Assembly (NCBI RefSeq): GCF_003672135.1
Contig: NC_039511.1
Span: 2,692,464 to 2,756,463 of the forward strand
Length of the DNA: 64,000 nucleotides
Direction of reading: 5' to 3'
Source: Ooceraea biroi
Taxonomy: Eukaryota > Arthropoda > Insecta > Hymenoptera > Formicidae
Positions 1-12,100 of this stretch are shown piece after piece. Every line of letters begins with the position of its first letter. Within the stretch, counting starts at the first letter, position 1. The notes below the pieces were generated by a model. That model saw only the letters and a list, made by a program, of their open reading frames with translations, was not told the DNA's origin and ran no database searches. The position numbers and the translations under genes are program-made.

Positions 1-620
1 GAGGAAAATGATCGATTTTTGAAACGTATGATAACAGGCGACGAAAAGTGGATCGTCTACAACAACGTCAAACGAAAAAGATCGTGGAGCAAGCGTGATG
101 AACCTGCTGAAAGCACTTGAAAAGCAGATATTCACCAAAGAAAGATTATGCTGTCAGTCTGGTGGGACTTTAAAGGTATTGTGTATTTTGAGCTGCTTGC
201 AAGGAATCAAACCATTAATTCAGACGTATACTGTCGTCAACTGGATAAATTAAATGATGCCATCAAACAGAAATGTCGAGAATTGGTGAATCGCAAAGGT
301 GTTGTGTTTCACCATGATAACGCTAGACCACGTACAAGTTTGGTCACTCGTGAAAAATTGTTGCAGCTTGGATGGGATGTGTTACCATGATGTTACCACA
401 TCCACCATATTCGCCAGACCTGGCACCATCAGATTACCATTTGTTTCGTTCTTTGCAAAACGTCTTGAATGGTAAAACCTTTACTGCTGATGAGGATATC
501 AAATCGTTGTTGGAATTGTTTTTTGCTGAAAAAGATAAGAACTTTTTTGAGCGCGGAATCATGAAGTTGCCTGAAAAATGGCAAAAGATAATCAAACAAA
601 ATGGACAATATATTGTTTAA
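1..620 (+). pseudogene. mariner transposase pseudogene, C-terminal two thirds
   Basis: Mariner transposases cut and paste their own element using a DD34D catalytic triad. All three Asp regions are visible: TGDEKW near 35-50, HHDNARPR near 310-330, and YSPDLAPSDYHLF near 408-445. Counting residues, excluding the inserted bases, gives 34 positions between the second and third Asp. The frame is broken twice. There is an in-frame TGA at 118-120, and an 11-bp near-duplication (TTACCATGATG, 382-392) shifts the frame just before HPPYSPDL. The C-terminus ends NGQYIV and then TAA at 618-620, which is the normal kind of mariner ending. No functional protein can be made from this copy. The family assignment is firm; the subfamily (SETMAR/cecropia-like by general resemblance) is only a guess. 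Confidence 0.92.
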
Positions 621-696
621 TAAAGTTTTTGTTTCCCATGAAAAATTCGCCTTTTATTTATATAAAAAAAACGCAATTACTTTTTGGCCAACCCAA
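1..696 (+). mobile_element. mariner copy 1, right-hand part cut by window edge
   Basis: The sequence matches the two full-length mariner copies at 28277 and 42471 from just before the first catalytic Asp to the right terminal inverted repeat. The terminus is the reverse complement of TTGGGTTGGCCAAAAAGTAA and ends at 696, followed by the TA target-site dinucleotide at 697-698. The left part of the element lies outside the window. This copy differs from the other two at several shared sites, for example the GATG rather than AATG end of its 11-bp duplication, and it retains the ordinary transposase C-terminus. It is therefore the more distant member of the three. Confidence 0.93.
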
Positions 697-3658
697 TATT
701 TGACGTCCGGTAATCGTTGAATTATTGTATTTGATGTCTAAAGAGGACCACGACGAATCGCAGCGAATAAAAACGGACCTTCTATCACGCGAGCATCAAT
801 TTAATTTTTAAAGAGAATAAACGTAAGCTCCCCTCAATGCCTTCCTCGCAGACGGGCGCGTTATCCTACATCATAGCAATCTTTCACTCGATGAATAAGC
901 GTGTACTAAGCACAACAGGGCCGTTTCTAACAAGCCACGTTGTATCTATCATCGCACCTGTCGTCCGCGCATTACAAGCTTCCATTTAGAGGCTGATCGC
1001 GGGTCGAAAAGACGAACGGTCTTCGTTCTCGCCATGGAATCGATTACTTCGACCCGCATACGATCCTTTTACAAATGACTTACACAATGGGCGTATTTCG
1101 AGCTCGCGTTGCTCTTCACTGGGCGAGCCACTTTAAACGTCGCTTAGGCGTCAGCATGCGATGAACAAACGTCGGTGCTTCGTCACGGACGGACGAAACG
1201 CGACGAGGACTTTTCTCGTTTTAACGTTAATGCGCCTGAGGATACGAGCGAGTTGATGCAACGATAATTCGGACGTGATAATTCGTGTGACCTTCCTCCA
1301 ATCGTCTACGGAGAACGCGCGAGAAGGCGTTGCGTAAGGTACGCGTTGTACAAAAATGGAAAAACGTAGAGAGAACATCAACCTCCTTGCTTTAGAGAGC
1401 AAATACGCCCGAAGAGTCTCCAGCTCGTCCAAACACGAGATTGCTGAAAGAGATCTTTATTTAGGTTCCTTTTCCAAATATGTCTAGTGTATACCGGTAT
1501 GTGTGCACAGTACCGGCTATTAATTTGCGTGTATTTAGATAAGGCAAGACAGATTTTCTGGGAGGGTTTTTCTTTTCAATTAGAGACGAATATTGTGATG
1601 TCTCAGGGGAATTATTCGACATGTATGACTAATTTTGTACTGTGTGCGTATAAGCAAGGACATATGGAAGCGCGAGTGAGATTTATTTTGCTCACGTACT
1701 TCCTTGGTCTTCGACCGAATCGTTTTGGCTTGACGCACTTTGAGCGTCCGCTTACTGTCGGATTAATCAGCATTGTTTCTTATTTGCGCTCTTACCGCTT
1801 CGTAGAAGCATTAGCCTTATGTAAGGAAATCTCTAAGTAATGTCGCGCGCATGCAATGTTTGACAAGCAAATTTTAACTTTCTTTTAGCTAATCCATCTT
1901 CGTCAAACGTTATAATACGTTTGAATAATTACGACGAGTAGTTATGCAAATTAATTTAAAAATACACGAAGTATTCCTATTGATCAATTTCAGGAATCCT
2001 ATCATATTCTATCAATTCTGGTATTGCTTCGATAATAAGGCCAGCTGAATAAAACAGTTTTATTCGAAATGTCGGTCATTCGGTCCAATTTTCCTTTCCT
2101 TCGTCACGGTATCCGCATTGTCTCGCTTTCGCTTCACTTTCATCTTCCAAAACGCCAGAGCGAGATCGTTCTGACCATATTCTGCGCGATCGCAAATTAG
2201 GCGCTTTATCTCCAGTTTGATCTCTTAACTGTAACTTTGTCCAAAAGACGCACGTGGAGTCATGAATCCTTTCACCCTCGTTCTCCTCGTTCAGTATGTT
2301 AAACACATCCGTGTCGAGTATTCCGTACAATAATACACACGATACACCGTAAGCAAGCTGCAAAACTGTCGCGAGAGAGAGTCGGCTCGTTATCGGCGCT
2401 CCGCATTTCGCCTTTCCCGGCGCGTTCAAGAGGAAGGACCACGGCGCGGTTCTGGCGGAAGGATCCGCGGAAGGGCGAAACGGGTTTCTGGGACCGGGTT
2501 ACCCACATCGGGATTCGAGGCAGCCTACTTATTCCGACTGCATGTCCCGTGGCAGTGCGTTGCTCTCCGTGGCTCAACCACGGCGACGCCATGGCTGCTC
2601 GCCCGCTCGTCGGCCGCCCACAAGGCACGCAAATGAAGATATTCCCCGTGTTTACACGCGGCGGTCCGCCCGGCGGAGGCCAACGTCTCGCAAGTGTGTC
2701 GCCGGCTTTACGACGAAGCCGGCGAGCTGAAAAACGGTCGGCTTATCCTCTCGGCCTTGCGCCTCGCCATCCTGCTGCCTCCGGGAGTTCGTCAACCCGT
2801 CGCTCTCGTCCTCTCCCCGCCTCGTCCTCGACGGGGTCTCGTCACCCGTTGCATCCTCGTATTGCGCCTGTATCGGCTTTTCATCGTCGTCACGTCACGA
2901 AGTCGCGAGAACCCGCCTCGAAGGATGAAACGCCAGAGGAGATCGCGTGCATCGTCGGAGTTTTGATAAAAGTCCTCGATACGTCGCGCCGCTACGTGTC
3001 TAGGGTTTAATGAGCGAGGGAAGACGAGGATGCGAGCCGCGGTACGTCATCCTGCCGCGCACGATCCGCACGATCTGGACTGACGCGCTGGACGAAGGAT
3101 GGGCGGTAGAATTTTTGCGACCTGCGACGGAGTTCCTGTAATTATCGCCGTCATTATTGGTTTTTAGACCTAGGATTACTCACCCCAAACGTGAAAGTTC
3201 TGTAACGTAATGATTTTTCTGCCAAACACACTATTTATGAGCTTGACCGTTGAATTTGATCGGTAACGGGTTAATTGGAAGTTTCACTGCTCTCATTCTG
3301 TCCGGTTTAGATCGCCTCAAGATTGACTTAATGAAACTATGTCACGAACGCGCTTGACTCGCACCGCGGAATGGGAGCGTGCGTGGTGCGTAGCACCGAT
3401 TTCGTCGTTAGCGTATCTACGCACTCGTGTTCTGGTAGATTATAATAAATCGGCCACATCAGAGAACTGCCAAGATTGTTTTGCAGTCCGAGAGCTCACA
3501 AGCGGACTTGGCCTCCTCCCGAAGGGCAAAACTTCGCGGCTAATAGCTTCTCGTCGCAACAACGGGATAAAAACATGAAATCAAGACGTTGTCGCCGGTA
3601 TTATTAAACGTGTTAGCTGTGCAGAGTCGCATGGCGTAACTAATTGCCGTGGAATAAC
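697..3658. other. no recognisable gene; GC-rich core near 2.4-3.0 kb
   Basis: I see no conserved protein, RNA gene or repeat here. Between about 2400 and 3000 the sequence is GC- and CpG-rich, and several overlapping frames on both strands stay open for 90-150 codons. Their products are Arg/Ser/Pro-rich and unlike any family I know, so I treat them as chance frames. A 117-codon frame at 1487-1840 has more natural amino-acid use but no recognisable motif. Confidence 0.5.
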
Positions 3659-4876
3659 TTAAGGGGGTATTCTAGTGTAAAAGCGGAATTTGTATGCTAT
3701 TTTGGTGAATTTTTTTGGAAAAAAGTATAAGGTTTTTTGAGGCAGGGTTTTCCCTGCTTATTCATACATATTTGGTGTATGTTTCCAAATTTTTGTATTA
3801 GACAATAACTATAAATAAGCGCTGCACATGATATTAAATAAGAACATGAAAAAAAAAGTTGGTCCATGGTTCCCATGATTTCAGCTGTTCTGCTCATCTG
3901 AAACAAAAAAACCAAAGAGATTCTTAATTAGTATGAGTGTGGCTATAGCAGGTACCAGAATGAAAAAAAAATGTTGAAAATTTAAAACATGACTTCATTG
4001 AGAAAATTAAGTTTCGATTTGTGCCATTTTTTTCACCATTGAAGGGCTGTAGAAATTCCAAAAAACAATATTTCGACTTGATTGTGGTAGGGGCTATAGC
4101 CACACATATACTGAAGATGTGTGCAAAAGCCTGAGTCAATTGATTAACTGGTTTTTGAGATATCATGGAAACCAATTTGAAAAACATGGTCTCGAGAAAA
4201 ACACGTTTAAAGATTTTCATACTGATTACATAGAGATAATGTTACTTACGATCAATCGGCTAGTCCAGGGCCATACAGGGGACATTCCTCTTGTTCGTAG
4301 AAGTCCTGCAGAGCTGATCTGTCTTCCCTGCGATTCATTCTCTGATCTCGAGAGAAGTTAGTGGAGCGCCGCTCCGAGCGGGTGATACGAGCTTCGTTCC
4401 GGGAGTTTGCGTACATCACCGCTTGCTGACCAATACTAACTCCCATCACGGTCATAAGTTTGAAAATTGGCATAAATCCTTTATTGAAAATTATAACTGC
4501 CGAGAATGTTGCTATTTCAACAACTTTCACGCCAGCATGGAGATGTTTTGGAGCAAAAGTCCAAATCAATGAATTTAGAGATTCATTGTACTATATAACC
4601 TGTACTATACAAAGGCTCCAATTCAAATGTACGACCTTCAAAGAATAACGATCTTCCGATCCTACCTAAAATACTAACACAATGCTCTGTTGTGTGCCGC
4701 GCGGTCCAACCGCCGAGCGCGCGCCAGAGGTTATTTTCTATTAGGTGCTATTACTTTGTTAATTTTGCGAATCGGGCTAAATCTTCTCGCAGACATATTT
4801 TCCATACCATATACTTGCAAAATATGCCAAAAAAAATTCGATTTTTCTGACGTGCTACACTAGAATACCCCCTTAA
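3659..4876. mobile_element. TTAA-flanked non-autonomous DNA transposon (family A)
   Basis: The left end TTAAGGGGGTATTCTAGTG (3659-3677) is matched by its exact reverse complement at 4858-4876, so a 1.2-kb segment is bounded by about 19-bp inverted repeats that include TTAA target sites. TTAA duplication is known for the piggyBac and Kolobok superfamilies. A terminus starting with a G run fits Kolobok-type ends better than the C-starting ends usual for piggyBac (inference). Inside, on the minus strand, is the C-terminal relic of a Mutator-like transposase (4252-4593), so this is probably a deletion derivative of an autonomous element. Beyond the terminal 19-20 bp the two ends diverge. Confidence 0.8.
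4252..4593 (-). pseudogene. Mutator-like transposase, C-terminal relic
   Basis: Reading the minus strand from about 4593, the frame gives a NESLNSLIW stretch, then PKHLHAGVKVVEIATF, an Asn/Gly-containing FNKGF segment, a basic-acidic RSERRS...RREDR stretch, and ends LYGPGLAD with a stop at 4252. This order matches, from memory, the C-terminus of Mutator-like transposase-domain proteins that are repetitive in cnidarian and arthropod genomes: NES motif, PK, IAT, FN.G, a charged linker and a terminal LYGPGIAD. A stop lies just upstream of the NES motif and I see no N-terminal or central catalytic part, so it is a fragment. It lies wholly inside the TTAA-flanked element, and its natural stop falls well inside the element, as a resident gene's would. 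It could instead be a captured fragment of an unrelated transposon. Confidence 0.6.
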
Positions 4877-5155
4877 TTCACCGGGTTTGCGGTGATTGAC
4901 CCTCGATGAATTGGGGTAACGCGTGCAGTGATCCATGTCGAAATAACACATTTGTGTAAACAAAAAGGAATCGCAAAAAGAGACAGCCGCTTCGTCGAAA
5001 AGGTATCCGGATACGTACGGGTCAATTTAGTAGATTTAGTATTTAGTAGATTAGCGTTTTTGTCAAAGCGGCTGTCCGCGCGGTCGACCATTCGACAGTT
5101 CCGACTGCTTTTGCCGGATCTAATGGACGGTCGGAATCATGTTCACACCTTGTAT

Positions 5156-5211
<56 letters not shown>

Positions 5212-6654
5212 TCACTTTGACAGAGTATATTTTCCCGGCGATCTGTAGGCGTGGTTGGAACACACAATGGACATGAAGACGGTACCGGTCGTCATAAACG
5301 CCAGTATTCTGACAGACACAGTTGCTCGTAAAATGCCGACGCGTGCATGTAGTGGTTTTAAGGAGATACGGCCATCCTGAATTGTCCAGACGGACATATG
5401 CCGCTTGCAAACGGGAATGGGCGAGAGTAGCACAGTTGGTTCTAGGATTGCCTGGCCATGTTCTTCGGGCGATTCTAAAATGATTATTACCGCATTGCTA
5501 ATGGATATTCTCTGGCGCGCAACTGTGGTGCGGCGAGATTAATCAAAGTACGAAACATCGCGAGTAGAAAGTCTCTACCAGTCGATTAATTCAGAAATTT
5601 CTCTTTGTCTTGATAAAGGAAAGCTTAATCGAAATTCATCCAATGTATTATTTAACTTTGTAAAAGATGTAGGTGTGTTTTAATACTGGTGTCGTGTTCG
5701 AGATACGTATCTCTGATCTTATTATCCTTTTATGACGTGTCTGAGAAACAATCTTACGATGACTATTACTTCTCGCGCGGATCACACTGTGGATATATCG
5801 TCGTTTTGCTAGCACTCTGCTCGTCAGAATATTGGCGTTTACGACGCCCGATAGCATCTTCGTGTCCATTGTTCTAACCACGCCTCCGATCATTTTTTTA
5901 CACTCCTACACGCGAAACACGAGGTTGATCACCACAGGTAGATACGATCGCATCATCTGGCGTCATGTACACCTCATCGCTGCAGTTTGAGGCAAGGATA
6001 CTTCCCGGAAAGTTGGGTGAGTCGAACGTCCATCGAATTTGCGATGGGTCAATGGGTGAAGGAGAATTTTTATGACATCCCATCGGTTCTCTAGCTTTGC
6101 ATCTGGCAATCGTGTTTAAAATTCAACGTGCAGATACCTAATTTTTTTAATTAAGATGTCCTCTATTTTTGCGAAATAAGAAATGCGGATTTACATAAGA
6201 AATCGGAGAACAATTGTAAATCTTTTATACATGAAAAAAAGTTTTTGATAGAAAATTACTATTTGACATACACAATACACCTACACGTATCATCTGTCAC
6301 AAAAGATTATATCATGGCCGTTTTTCAAGGAAATATTCCAGTGGCTCGTGCAGATGACATAAAATACGAATGAATATTTCATTGAAAAATTCAGCAAGGC
6401 CATCTTGATGATTGACTCGCTGTTCTCGGAGGGGAGCTTTCCGAGGGATCTCCTTTCCGAGGATTCGCCACGCGGTGCTGTAGATGTATACTTAGTAACC
6501 TGTTGCACGAATCAACTCGCTTGTCGGACCCCGGCGTTCACCAACTTTATGCGCCCATGTGACGCGCGTATCCTTCGCAGCGTTTTGTTCTTTCCGCAGG
6601 ATTTATGCGCGGGATTCTCTCTCTAGAGAATCCTAGACTCTTCCTTCCTTTCCT
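4877..6654. other. no recognisable gene; contains GA microsatellite
   Basis: Apart from the GA tract at 5158-5208 I find no gene, RNA or inverted-repeat element. The open frames that span 5158-5208 on both strands exist only because the GA/CT repeat lacks stops (Arg-Glu or Ser-Leu repeats). Confidence 0.5.
5158..5208. repeat. (AG)n microsatellite, about 25 units
   Basis: This is an uninterrupted AG dinucleotide run of 51 bp. It is the longest pure dinucleotide tract in the window and likely to be polymorphic in length. Confidence 0.97.
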
Positions 6655-7405
6655 GAGATATTTATATTGTTAATTGGCATATTGCCTAGAGTTGTCTGCT
6701 ATTGAAAATACTCGAAATCCAGAAATGAAAAAGTTTTAGACCTTAGAAATTTTTTCTTTTTCCGAGCAGTTCTGAGTTGTTGATATCATTATTTTTTATA
6801 TTGCCTAGAGTTCTCTACTATTGAAAATACCGTAAACTCAGAAATTAAAAAGTTCTACCCTTAGAAATGTTTTCTTTTTCCGAGCAGTTCTGAGTTGTTG
6901 ATATAATTATTTTTTATATTGCCTAGAATTCTCTGCTATTGAAAATACCGTAAACTCAGAAATGAAAAAGTTCTAGCCGTTAGAAATTTTTTCTTTTTCC
7001 GGGTAGTTCTGAGATGCTTTATATTGTTAATTGGCATATTACCTAGAGTTCTCTGCTATTGAAAATACCGTAAACTCAGAAATGAAAAAGTTCTACCCTT
7101 AGAAATTTTTTCTTTTTCCGGGTAATTCTGAGATGCTTATATTGTTAATTGGTATATTACCTAGAGTTCTCTGCTATTGAAAATAGCATAAATTCAGAAA
7201 TGAAAAAGTTCTAGCCCTTAGAAATTTTTTCTTTTTCCGGGTAGTTCTGAGATGCTTATATTGTTAATTGGCATATTACCTAAAGTTCTCTGCTATTGAA
7301 AATACTCGAAATCCAGAAATGAAAAAGTTCTAGACCTTAGACATTTTTTCTTTTTCCGAGTAGGTCTGAAATATTTATATCGTTACTTGGCATATTGCCT
7401 AGAGA
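6655..7405. repeat. free-standing ~119-bp tandem array, six full units
   Basis: Units begin at TTGCCTAGAG or TTACCTAGAG at 6682, 6801, 6919, 7039, 7157 and 7276, and a last partial unit starts at 7395. This gives a mean period near 119 bp. Each unit has the same order: TCTCTGCTATTGAAAATA, then CAGAAATGAAAAAGTTCTA, then a TTAGAAATTTTTTCTTTTTCC segment, then a linker. Two linker types are present: GTTGATATCATTATTTTTTA after the first two units, and a GCTTATATTGTTAATTGG type after the later ones and before the first. The same unit, with the first linker type, builds the cores of the inverted-repeat elements at 36632 and 57008. No inverted arms flank this array. Confidence 0.93.
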
Positions 7406-9070
7406 AGCCTTCTTCGTGAGCGCGTATTCTCCCGCCGCTCTGCCTCAAGGCGAGACAACCGAAGTAGGAGCCACTTTACGACGGAGGATCTTGGAAGAGG
7501 ATATGTATTTTCGTATCGTCCGTCTCTCGTCTCCGCCGTTTACGCTGCGGTTGCCCCGCGGTGTTTAACAAGCGACACGCCACAATTTCCACAATGTCCG
7601 ACGTCGCCCAAGTCCAAGCGGAGAGAACGCGAAACTCGCCGTCCGTTATCCGGCGCGAAGGTGGCGAATTAATTTGCCGGGAACGCTCGTCGGCGTTTCT
7701 GTAACTAAATACTTTGCAGCCGTACGTTCGTCTCCTCGCTGCACACTCGGGTGATAGGGACTTGTGCCGTTCTCATTGGAACATGGAGTAAAATATGAAT
7801 AATAGGACGTAGTTGTTATTTCTGATCGCATTCAAGCATGAAATAATTTATTATGTTCATGTTTTTATTTTATAATGAAATTTGAATCACAAATGAAAGA
7901 AACGCTTAAAAACGCTTATATAAGAGACGTTACCGTTCAGTTAAAATTTTACGAAACCGCGCCGTTTGGCGAAACACTTTTCATCGTAACTGTCTGCCAG
8001 CAGTCGTCTTTCTCTACTTCTTTCAGCCGCGTTCACGGCGGTACCGGACATCGTACGTTAAGCGCGATACCGTGAACACGATTTCTGGCGACCATCGATC
8101 ATCCCCGCCGCCCTCGATCGATCCGCTCACCGATGTTCTCGCGTCTTATATCCCGCCGCGAGGGGAAAGTGGAGGCGTTTTACGAGACGCGGCGACCCTT
8201 CGACGCTGCGACCACACGAAATATGCCGGTACGATCCTCGTTCCTCAAAGCGTCGTTGCTATCAAATTAACATACAGACTCCCCGGATGCACGTAGACAC
8301 GTATATCTTCCTTAATGGTCTCGGACTCGAGCAACTCTTCCTATTACTCGCGAATACATGCGGTACATCCGGCTAGAGCACCGCATAGAACAGTATCCTC
8401 TTCATCATCTTTGGCAGAATATTTTTGAATGCTAAGAGCTTCCGGGAGAACGTACATGAATAAACATGTGCATACAAGCATACGTTCATCTTTGTTAAAA
8501 AATTGTTAATCGAAGTTAAGAATATGAGAAAAATTTAATTGTATTTCAGTAATCGAGATTGTAGAGGTATTCGTTCTTGAATAGAAATGTTGCGCAACGT
8601 GAACGTTTTGAAAAAGATCAGTTTCCAGTTTACAAAATTCTTGATTACAATCCTGAACATTCCTTCTACTATTACGCACAGTGTTAATACGATGACATAT
8701 TCTTTTATAACGTTTTACTTGATAATTCGTGATGGAATTCGATTTGTTCCGGTTGGAAATACCGTGTCAATTCAGTCCGATTGATAATGTTCCGCATCGA
8801 AAGTTGAGACCAGTCGCGATCGATCGGGGAAAGGGAGGAAAAACGCCGGAGATTTCCGGAGGTGTCTTGTAGTCCCACGGCGAGAGATCGGCCGCGTTTC
8901 GCGTACACACACGCACTATTCAAGCGAATCCTTACTCGCGCGCTCTCGCTGTTACGTTATGCAACCGGCGGAACGGCGAGCCTTGAGAAACAGGCTAAGA
9001 TAGAGGAGGATGCAGATGCAAATTATGGCCGGGAGGATGTGGTCTAATGGGAAAATGTTTTCTGTTGCAG
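7406..9070. other. no recognisable gene
   Basis: This is mixed GC-rich and AT-rich single-copy-looking sequence with no recognisable protein family, RNA or element end. It ends at the possible splice acceptor described for 9071. Confidence 0.45.
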
Positions 9071-9183
9071 GTAAGAAGGACTCTCGCTCTTCGTCTCTTG
9101 CTCTAGCCGCGTTGATTCCCCGCGACGACGACGATCCGCCCGAAGCTACGAGCGCAATCGAAGCGCACCGGTATCGTGTTTAA
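9071..9183 (+). other. possible 3' coding exon or recursive splice site
   Basis: A good splice-acceptor context stands immediately upstream: a CTAAT branch-point-like motif at 9044-9048, a T-rich tract, and TTGCAG ending at 9070. Position 9071 then starts GTAAG, itself a good 5' splice motif. A CAG/GTAAG junction with no exon between is the form of Drosophila recursive (zero-nucleotide) splice sites. Alternatively, this is an ordinary exon: from 9073 a frame of 36 codons starts KKDSRSSS, contains an Asp run and ends HRYRV before TAA at 9181-9183. I do not recognise the peptide. Nothing else in the window confirms a transcript on this strand. Confidence 0.22.
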
Positions 9184-12100
9184 CCCTGCGAGATTTATGC
9201 CCGGCCACGAGTTGCGTGGCGTTTTACGCACGCTGCGAATGCTGGGAGTTGCGGAGTCTGGAGAGCACATTCATGAGGTACACATATACGTTTAAAAAGC
9301 ATGCCTCTCAGAAGCCGTAAGCGCCTGAGAATTACAATACAAGCGACAATTGCGAAACTGCTGATGGCGACACGACAGTAGAACCTTCGAGTACGAGTGT
9401 CTAATTGTAAGATATTATACTTGAACAATTATTTGATGAACCGTTTTGAAATTTAAGGTTTGATGAGTAAAGGAAATTTTACAACAGTCTTTGAAAATTT
9501 TAAACATTTTTAATGTTAATTAAAATTTTCTTGTACGAAATTTTTTAATAGCTGCTGCACGTGGATTTCGATTTAGCGCATTGCGAAAGATACAAGCTTG
9601 CGTACGTGACCTGCAGATACTACGGAGAAAACTTTTCCTCGGTGTAACTCTTGCCGATCGCCCTCGATCTCGCAAACCCGATCACGAGGGTCGTTAATTG
9701 CGGACATACACGTTGGTTACGCGCAATGCCGACGTTAATGAGCCGCGGTAGTGCACGTACGCGGGCAATTGTGACATCGATTACGGCGACCTTGCCCCGA
9801 TGATCAGCGATACACATCGCCGCGTGTGCACGAGTCCGATTTCAATTTCCATCGCAGTTTCCAGCAAACGCGCGCACTTGTAATCTCACCCTCGCACGTG
9901 TTACCGCAATCGGGTTACAACACGTGGCCAAAGACGGACAGCCGATGACTCCAGAATAGATACGCTCCGATTTGTTGAGACATCGATGCATGCCGATACT
10001 CATTCGATCAGATGTCACATTAAGAATAATGTACTACAAACGAGCACAACTTGATAAATCTTTCAAAATCGTATATTCTAAGTATTAGCCTTCTTATTAC
10101 ATACGTTAATGTTCTTATATTATTTGATTACCAGTCGCAATCTAGAGGAGCACATCTATCAGACAATAAATTAAAGAGTTCTACATTAATTTGTTCTATA
10201 CATTATTTTCTTTTACTTAAAATATTCTCGTGCGTAATATTTTTCTTTTAATATTAATATTTATTTGATAGCAAAATTCAAGCAAAATTCCGGAACCGAT
10301 AAGGTCGGTACTTCGAAGTCATGGTCACCGTTGTTTCGGAATCCGGCGAATCGAGGGCAAACGGAGGAGCAAGCCGATCTACATTCGATCATTATCGAGT
10401 ATCGACACGGAAAGTAACGTAATCGCGCGGCGTAACACGGGCACCAGGTGGCGATAATTATGTCGTTTCCAAACTAGTCGCATGCCTACATACATTGCGC
10501 GGTCGGAATGCCGCGACGCCTCCAGCGAACGAGGCCAGGATTTACTCTCGATCGCACCGTCTTCAGCTCTCTCCAAGTCCTCGGCTCCTCTTCGTCTAGC
10601 CGTATAAAGCTGCAAGGCTGTGGCTCGTCGAATGACAACGTGACCGTTTTTTCTGCGTCTCTCTTTGTCGCTCCGAAAATGACTGTTCGCGTTCATCGAC
10701 GGGAGGTGCGATATCAGATGCATTCGCGATGAGGATCCTTCGATCGCGAGGTATCGGGCGCGTGCCACTGATTAAACGGCGCGTATCGGCAATTCGATCG
10801 TCGGAGAAATTAATTTATTAACCGGCATGGTAAACGATCGTATTGCGTTCGTAGCGATAAAGCCGTGTGATTTTACTTAGTGATAAATTCACTCACACTA
10901 TGAATTCACACGCATGGATTTATATGCGTGGTTTAATCTCTGTGGGGAGATTCCAACTTTTACGTAGCTTGTACGCACAAACTGCTAATTTGCATTGCGC
11001 TTCATGCACGCGGGTCTGGAAAAATCACTGAAGCGCGAGATTAAAAAATAACATAAGGCCGGCAGAGACGTCTTGCGAAATTGTGCGCACGCACGCGACA
11101 CGCACTCCCGACATACCGATTAAAAGATAGTTCGATATGTAGGCAACGGCGCGCGTGGGAGTCGTGAAAAATGACACGGCGTGTGCGCGTCGCCGCTGCG
11201 AAAAGTTTAATGGAAAAGTCGAGAGATGCTTACGCAGATAGCGGCTTGTTTATTAAACTTTACGAGATTGCACGCGCCCGTTTTTCGCAGCCAACTCGGA
11301 GAAGATGAAATGTGGCTGACGGCGAAACACATTTCACACCGGCGCGAGCTGAATGTGTGGTTTCGTGTGTGCGTGTACGCATATATGTATATTAAACTTG
11401 TTTCGCACAGTTTGAAATTCGCGAAAAATTGTGCCTAAAATATCGCGAATGAAGAAAATCAAACGTACAATTAACTCGCCACTTGTAAACCAAATTGAAC
11501 TATGAATTCTGCACGCACGCACAGCGCAGAAATCTGATCTAGAAAAATCAGATATCTTGGAATATATCAAGTATAATAAAGTAAAATAGAAATAAGAAGA
11601 AACCAGAGACGGAATAATAGATCTTTTTGCAAACAATATTTTGAATGGGGTATCGAATATTACGGTTATTGCGAATTGTAAGGCGAGCTTTACGTGACGC
11701 GCGCGTGTGTGTAGCCACGGCCGATCACATTATGTAACGAGATCCCTATACGCTCACCTGCTTGCCCGTGCTCACGAGACGCGTTAGTCACGCGTTATTC
11801 CTATTAACATAAGTGCACGTCGACGTAACAACAATACCGCAACGCATCGCAGTCCGGGGAATCGTTTATGCGCGGATGCGATTATATTGTCGCGGAAGAT
11901 GAACGCGAGTTTCGCTGGCCCCGGTTGAAAACATCCCCGACTAATGGCCTAATGGCGTCGCGGATTCAATTTTCACGGGAGATCGATGGGAAATCTTAAT
12001 AGCGCCGCGCGCTTTCGCGTCGCTGTTGGTTATTCAGTATGTTAATGCCGAGGCTGTTCCGCGCGCGATCCCGCGCGTTCGGTACACGCGATCGCAATCG

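Noticed and set aside
1487..1840. 117-codon plus-strand frame
   Set aside because: Composition is plausible but no family, signal or splice context is recognisable; chance cannot be excluded.
5043..5410. Frames encoding Ser-Leu or Arg-Glu repeats
   Set aside because: They are translations of the (AG)n microsatellite, not genes.
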